From: Lachnospiraceae bacterium M18-1
Lineage (GTDB): Bacteria > Bacillota > Clostridia > Lachnospirales > Lachnospiraceae
DNA: 64,000 nucleotides
Direction of reading: 5' to 3'
Assembly: GCA_000403295.2 (NCBI GenBank)
Contig: KE159610.1
Span: forward strand, 725,387 to 789,386
Part shown: in pieces, positions 61,649 to 64,000 of the stretch
How the letters are laid out: the number at the start of each line of letters is the position of its first letter
Position numbering within the stretch: the first letter of the stretch is position 1
The notes under the pieces: generated by a model
What the model saw: only the letters and a program-made list of their open reading frames with translations
The model's database searches: none
Told to the model about the DNA's origin: nothing
Program-made: the position numbers and the translations under genes

Positions 61649-62593
61649 TCACCTTTCCTTTACCGTGTGCCGCTGCTGACGTTTCAGTTCCGCCAGTATA
61701 TCCGGCGGGATACGGTCAACCAGCCGCTGTAAATTGTCCAGTTCGCTTTTCAGCTTTGCCCGTTCCATCGTATCTTTCATCTTTCCTTTTTCGCTGGCCT
61801 TTGCCCTTGCTTCCAGCTTCTCATTCTCCGCCAACAGGTCATTGATTGTGACCTTGTACTTTTTCAGTTGCCCGGAGAAGTTCTCCATCTGCGGGAACCA
61901 CTTTTTCAGCATGGAGAGGGCTTCCTCTTTTTTCTTTCCGGCGTTCAGCGGGTTAATGCCGTCAAGGGCGGCTTCAATGGCTCTTGCCTGCCGGGAGAGG
62001 GAAACCGCCTGTTTGAAAATCCGGGTGGGGATATGCTTCCGGCCTGTCTTGCTGGCACTTTCCCCACGCTCCAAGTCGGGATATTTCTCCACCATATAGG
62101 CGTGAAAATCGTCCTGCCACTTCGTCAGGTTTGCCCGGTTGCCGATAATCTCCTTAGCGCACAGGCGGTTGTCCTTTGTCAGCGGAACAAAGGTCAAATG
62201 CAGGTGGGGCGTTTTCTCGTCCATGTGTACCACCGCCGACACGATATTTTCCCGTCCTACCCGGCCAATGAGGAAATCTGCCGCCCTTTGGAAGAACGCC
62301 TGTATCTCTTTTGGGGATTTCCCCTTGAAGAACTCCGGGCTGGCGGTTATCAGCGTATCGACAAACCGTGTGCTGTCTTTCCTCGTCCGGCATCCAGCCT
62401 GCTCGATACGGCTCTGAATGAAGTGGTAATAGCGTCCCTCCGGCTTGACGATATGGAAGTTGTATTTACTCCGGCTTGTGTCAATGTCGGGGTTGCTGGC
62501 GTATTGTTCTTTCTGTCTTTCGTGATGGGCTTCCAGCGGCCTTGCCGGGTTGCCCTTGTGCTTCTCAAACCGCAAAATTGCGTGTTGTGCCAT
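61649..62593 (-). CDS. MobV-family relaxase
   Basis: 314 residues. The N-terminal relaxase domain opens MAQHAILRFEKHKGNPARPL, contains the family's ERQKEQYASNPDIDTSRSKYN-type motif I (visible in part as DIDTSRSKYNFHIV), and the metal-binding motif III VVHMDEKTPHLHLTFVPLT. The C-terminal third is a coiled coil (LKSELDNLQRLVDRI). It nicks oriT and leads the strand to a conjugative helper pore. Start 62593 has GGAG four bases upstream, slightly short. It follows the RepA-like gene and precedes the small TnpW-like gene, all on the minus strand. Confidence 0.94.
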   Translation of the reverse strand: MAQHAILRFEKHKGNPARPLEAHHERQKEQYASNPDIDTSRSKYNFHIVKPEGRYYHFIQSRIEQAGCRTRKDSTRFVDTLITASPEFFKGKSPKEIQAFFQRAADFLIGRVGRENIVSAVVHMDEKTPHLHLTFVPLTKDNRLCAKEIIGNRANLTKWQDDFHAYMVEKYPDLERGESASKTGRKHIPTRIFKQAVSLSRQARAIEAALDGINPLNAGKKKEEALSMLKKWFPQMENFSGQLKKYKVTINDLLAENEKLEARAKASEKGKMKDTMERAKLKSELDNLQRLVDRIPPDILAELKRQQRHTVKER

Positions 62594-62777
62594 TCTGCTC
62601 CTTTCCCCATTCCTTTCCTATCCGGGGTTTTCCACAGGGAAAATCCCGCCGGAATTATCTCTGATACGATAGGAATGGAATGGATATAAATAAATCATTT
62701 TAATCTTTGTATTTCTATATACCGTCCGGTTTTCGTACTTCAAGAGGGGCGGTTTCCGTACTTCATGGGTACGGTTT

Positions 62778-63173
62778 TCAGTCCTCCGGCGTACCAGAAC
62801 GGGATTTCTTGAAGTCAGTGTTTGGAACCGCTTCATAGGATTTTGGGAAAATGCGGTTGGGTTTTCCACAGCCCTGCTTCTGGATTTCCACCAGTCCGGC
62901 GTATTGCAGTTCCCGCAGGGTGTTCACCGCTTTCTGCCGCCCACAGTGGAGCAGGTCAACCACCTCGCAGATGGGGTAATACAGGAAAATCCGTCCGCAG
63001 TCATCCGCCCACCCATTCTTGCGGGACAACTCTGTCCGGCGCAGGATAAAGGCGTACAGAACCTTTGCCTCGTTGGACAGGGGCTTGAATGTGGGGGCTT
63101 CAAAGAGGAAATTCGGGAGCCGGGTGAAGCTGAACGCCTTTTCCGGCTGATGGATATAGATGGTATTTGTCAT
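62778..63173 (-). CDS. RepA-like replication initiator, short form
   Basis: 131 residues of the RepA_N winged-helix domain: SFTRLPNFLFEAPTFKPLSN, EAKVLYAFILRRTELSRKNG, IFLYYPICEVVDLLHCGRQK and LQYAGLVEIQKQGCGKPNRI. Full-length initiators are longer with a C-terminal domain. Past the stop at 62778, residual similarity in another frame (TAPLEVRKPD-like, LFISIPFLSYQ) suggests a frameshift or early stop removed that tail. RepA_N alone may still act on the element's origin. No clear ribosome site precedes the ATG. Confidence 0.75.
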   Translation of the reverse strand: MTNTIYIHQPEKAFSFTRLPNFLFEAPTFKPLSNEAKVLYAFILRRTELSRKNGWADDCGRIFLYYPICEVVDLLHCGRQKAVNTLRELQYAGLVEIQKQGCGKPNRIFPKSYEAVPNTDFKKSRSGTPED

Positions 63174-63206
63174 AGTGCGTTTTGTGGACGGTTAGAAGCC
63201 CGTTTT

Positions 63207-63241
63207 CCGGGGCGGGCGATACTTTATACCACCTGCCCCGG
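63207..63241. other. Candidate oriT/ori hairpin
   Basis: CCGGGGCGGG (63207-63216) pairs with CCTGCCCCGG (63232-63241) at nine of ten positions. The 15-base loop, read on the minus strand, is TGGTATAAAGTATCG. The ATAAAGTAT core is shared with the pMV158-type MobV oriT (known to contain ATAAAGTATAGTGTG). It lies between the RepA-like gene and the VLP gene on the same element as a MobV relaxase. The role is inferred. Confidence 0.45.
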
Positions 63242-63284
63242 TTTGGGGCTTGCAAAGCCTGATAAATCAAGGCTTTTTTCGCTC

Positions 63285-63698
63285 CTAACTGTCCACAGCA
63301 GACCTCCTTTTCCGTTCACTTTCTGTTTTCTGCCGCCTGTGAACTCTGGCGGCACAGCCGGGGCAGTATTTTGCCCGGTTGGATTTGGGGACGAACACAC
63401 CGCCGCAGACCACACAGCGTTTCAAGTCCTTATCCCGGAAAATCTCCGCTTCCAGCGTCCCGTCCAGCGGCAAGACCGCCCAGCGGAACCACTTACAGCA
63501 GACCGAGAAAGAAACCGTCTGCGGGCAGGTGCAGGTGTCCCCATCGTCAAGGACAATGCAGTTGCCGTCCTCACAGCAACAGCACTCCCGGCGTATCAGG
63601 CTGGCCGCCTGTTTCCTCTGTGCCGGTGTCATGCGGTAAAGGGAACCGTCCGGCCTGCGTTCCAGCGGCGGCAAGTCTTTATAGGGGTTATTTCTCAT
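63285..63698 (-). CDS. Cysteine-rich VLP-domain protein
   Basis: 137 residues with about 15 cysteines: RRECCCCEDGNCIVLDDGDT, then CPQTVSFSVCCKWFRWAVLP and a C-terminal zinc finger CVVCGGVFVPKSNRAKYCPG. The VLP motif appears within AVLPLDGTLEAEI. It is a standard cargo gene of TnpX/MobV elements in Clostridia, of unknown role; the zinc fingers suggest nucleic-acid or protein binding. Start 63698 has GGAGG six bases upstream. It overlaps the small gene upstream by 11 bp. Confidence 0.88.
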   Translation of the reverse strand: MRNNPYKDLPPLERRPDGSLYRMTPAQRKQAASLIRRECCCCEDGNCIVLDDGDTCTCPQTVSFSVCCKWFRWAVLPLDGTLEAEIFRDKDLKRCVVCGGVFVPKSNRAKYCPGCAARVHRRQKTESERKRRSAVDS

Positions 63699-63846
63699 GC
63701 GTTCCCTCCATTTTGCTTTCCGTTGCCGTTTTCCCCGAAAGGATTTCCAGCTTTGGCACGCTCCCCGCAGCTTCGGGACATTTTGTCCCGAAGTCCGGTT
63801 CCTTGCGGTGCTTCCCCAGCCGGGGTATTCCTTTTCGGACGGTCAT
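63688..63846 (-). CDS. Small basic protein overlapping the VLP gene
   Basis: 52 codons: MTVRKGIPRLGKHRKEPDFG, then TKCPEAAGSVPKLEILSGKT ending MEGTHEK. The stop lies 11 bp inside the VLP gene start, so they would be coupled. It has a basic N-terminus and no recognisable domain. A perfect hairpin lies within its coding sequence. I believe similar short proteins occur at this position in related elements, but I cannot confirm that. No good ribosome site is visible before the ATG. Confidence 0.4.
   Translation of the reverse strand: MTVRKGIPRLGKHRKEPDFGTKCPEAAGSVPKLEILSGKTATESKMEGTHEK
63771..63793. other. Perfect hairpin inside the small gene
   Basis: CTTCGGGACA (63771-63780) and TGTCCCGAAG (63784-63793) around a TTT loop: a 10-bp GC-rich stem. 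In coding terms it falls at FGTKCPE. It could be an iteron/origin structure or a translational control hairpin for the downstream VLP gene. Confidence 0.5.
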
Positions 63847-63897
63847 TCTGTTTTCAAGGTGCTGTCCATCGATGAACTATCCTAAGTCTACACGAAA

Positions 63898-63985
63898 AAA
63901 ATGCAATCCCCGGAATTTTGCGAGAATTGCATTTTGATGAAGTTTACACTTTGGAAATTGCATTTTTGCAATCATCCTGTATAAT
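63898..63985 (+). promoter_or_regulatory. Rightward promoter with palindromic operators
   Basis: TTGCAT at 63958-63963, 16-bp spacer, TATAAT at 63980-63985, then GCGGAGG at the window edge, which should be the ribosome site of a rightward gene. ATTGCATTTTTGCAAT (63957-63972) is a perfect palindrome covering the -35, and AAAATGCAAT (63898-63907) with ATTGCATTTT (63926-63935) forms a second, wider inverted repeat of the same word. Three to four TGCAAT half-sites suggest cooperative repression, typically by an element-encoded XRE regulator. Confidence 0.75.
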
Positions 63986-64000
63986 GGAAGTATGCGGAGG

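Larger units (their letters stand above)
59634..64000. mobile_element. Mobilizable element (TnpX-like integrase + MobV), left end in window
   Basis: The left boundary is set at about 59631-59634, where XRE coding sequence is interrupted at a GAT codon; a GA dinucleotide core is what TnpX-type large serine recombinases use. From there to the window edge are a recombinase, a small accessory gene, a MobV relaxase, a RepA-like initiator, a Cys-rich VLP protein and a regulatory region facing right. No conjugation (type IV) genes are seen, so it depends on a helper. The right end and cargo are outside the window. Confidence 0.85.

Noticed and set aside
59634-64000. Prophage
   Set aside because: A large serine recombinase also occurs in phages, but the MobV relaxase, RepA-like and VLP genes and the absence of any phage structural gene indicate a mobilizable element.

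Overview
The window reads as a chromosomal segment of a gut-type Clostridia (Bacillota), most likely Lachnospiraceae. The evidence is protein style and gene content: YesMN/YesL-type regulation with LplB/YtcP-type sugar ABC permeases, GPH symporters, a CprABC/lantibiotic-type ABC exporter with its own two-component system, a TnpX-like large serine recombinase element with MobV, and strong AGGAGG ribosome sites. No rRNA or tRNA gene was recognised. The genus cannot be fixed from the sequence alone.

Layout. 1-4.5 kb: the first three genes of a BREX phage-defence operon (brxA, brxB, partial brxC) run off the left edge, with a promoter and inverted-repeat operator. 4.6-14.5 kb: an aldo/keto reductase remnant, a glycerate kinase with an in-frame 27-bp tandem repeat, an aromatic-acid-exporter-type protein, a methyltransferase, then a two-component system divergent from a three-gene peptide-type ABC transporter with a phased direct-repeat promoter, an ArsC/Spx-like protein and a metallo-hydrolase remnant. 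14.5-20.2 kb: a small glycoside/nucleoside locus (GH78-like hydrolase, nucleoside hydrolase, GPH symporter, AraC regulator). 20.3-33 kb: two MATE exporters, several decayed genes (dinD, methyltransferase tail, TetR-like stub), a DUF134-NifX fusion, a uracil permease, an orphan hypA-hypB pair behind a 903-residue iron-sulfur flavoprotein, and a small monooxygenase-like protein with a truncated WYL regulator.

33.9-57.9 kb, nearly all on the minus strand, is a mannoside and glucoside island. A mannan or N-glycan set (GH125, GH38, YesL, YesM, YesN at the upstream end; two ABC permeases, a lipoprotein, a D-lyxose/mannose-isomerase-type cupin and a GH2 beta-mannosidase at the downstream end) is split by an alpha-glucoside PTS cassette (RpiR, EIICBA, GH4 phospho-glucosidase, alcohol dehydrogenase) and a two-gene HipA-like kinase module with its own promoter. 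58-59 kb holds a hicAB toxin-antitoxin pair. From about 59.63 kb to the right edge lies the end of a mobilizable element (large serine recombinase, small accessory protein, MobV relaxase, RepA-like initiator, Cys-rich VLP protein) that has inserted into an XRE-family regulator gene and left only its 3' part in the window.

Two themes cut across the region. First, short repeats: a 148-bp palindrome-rich, MITE-like element with 14-bp terminal inverted repeats occurs in three full copies plus fragments, and a second family occurs in several pieces. Second, minisatellites inside coding sequence: five 42-bp units lengthen the ATP-lid of the YesM kinase, and four 27-bp units lie in glycerate kinase. 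Defence and stabilisation genes (BREX, HipA-like, HicAB, a lone MNT-type nucleotidyltransferase) are interspersed with catabolic genes.
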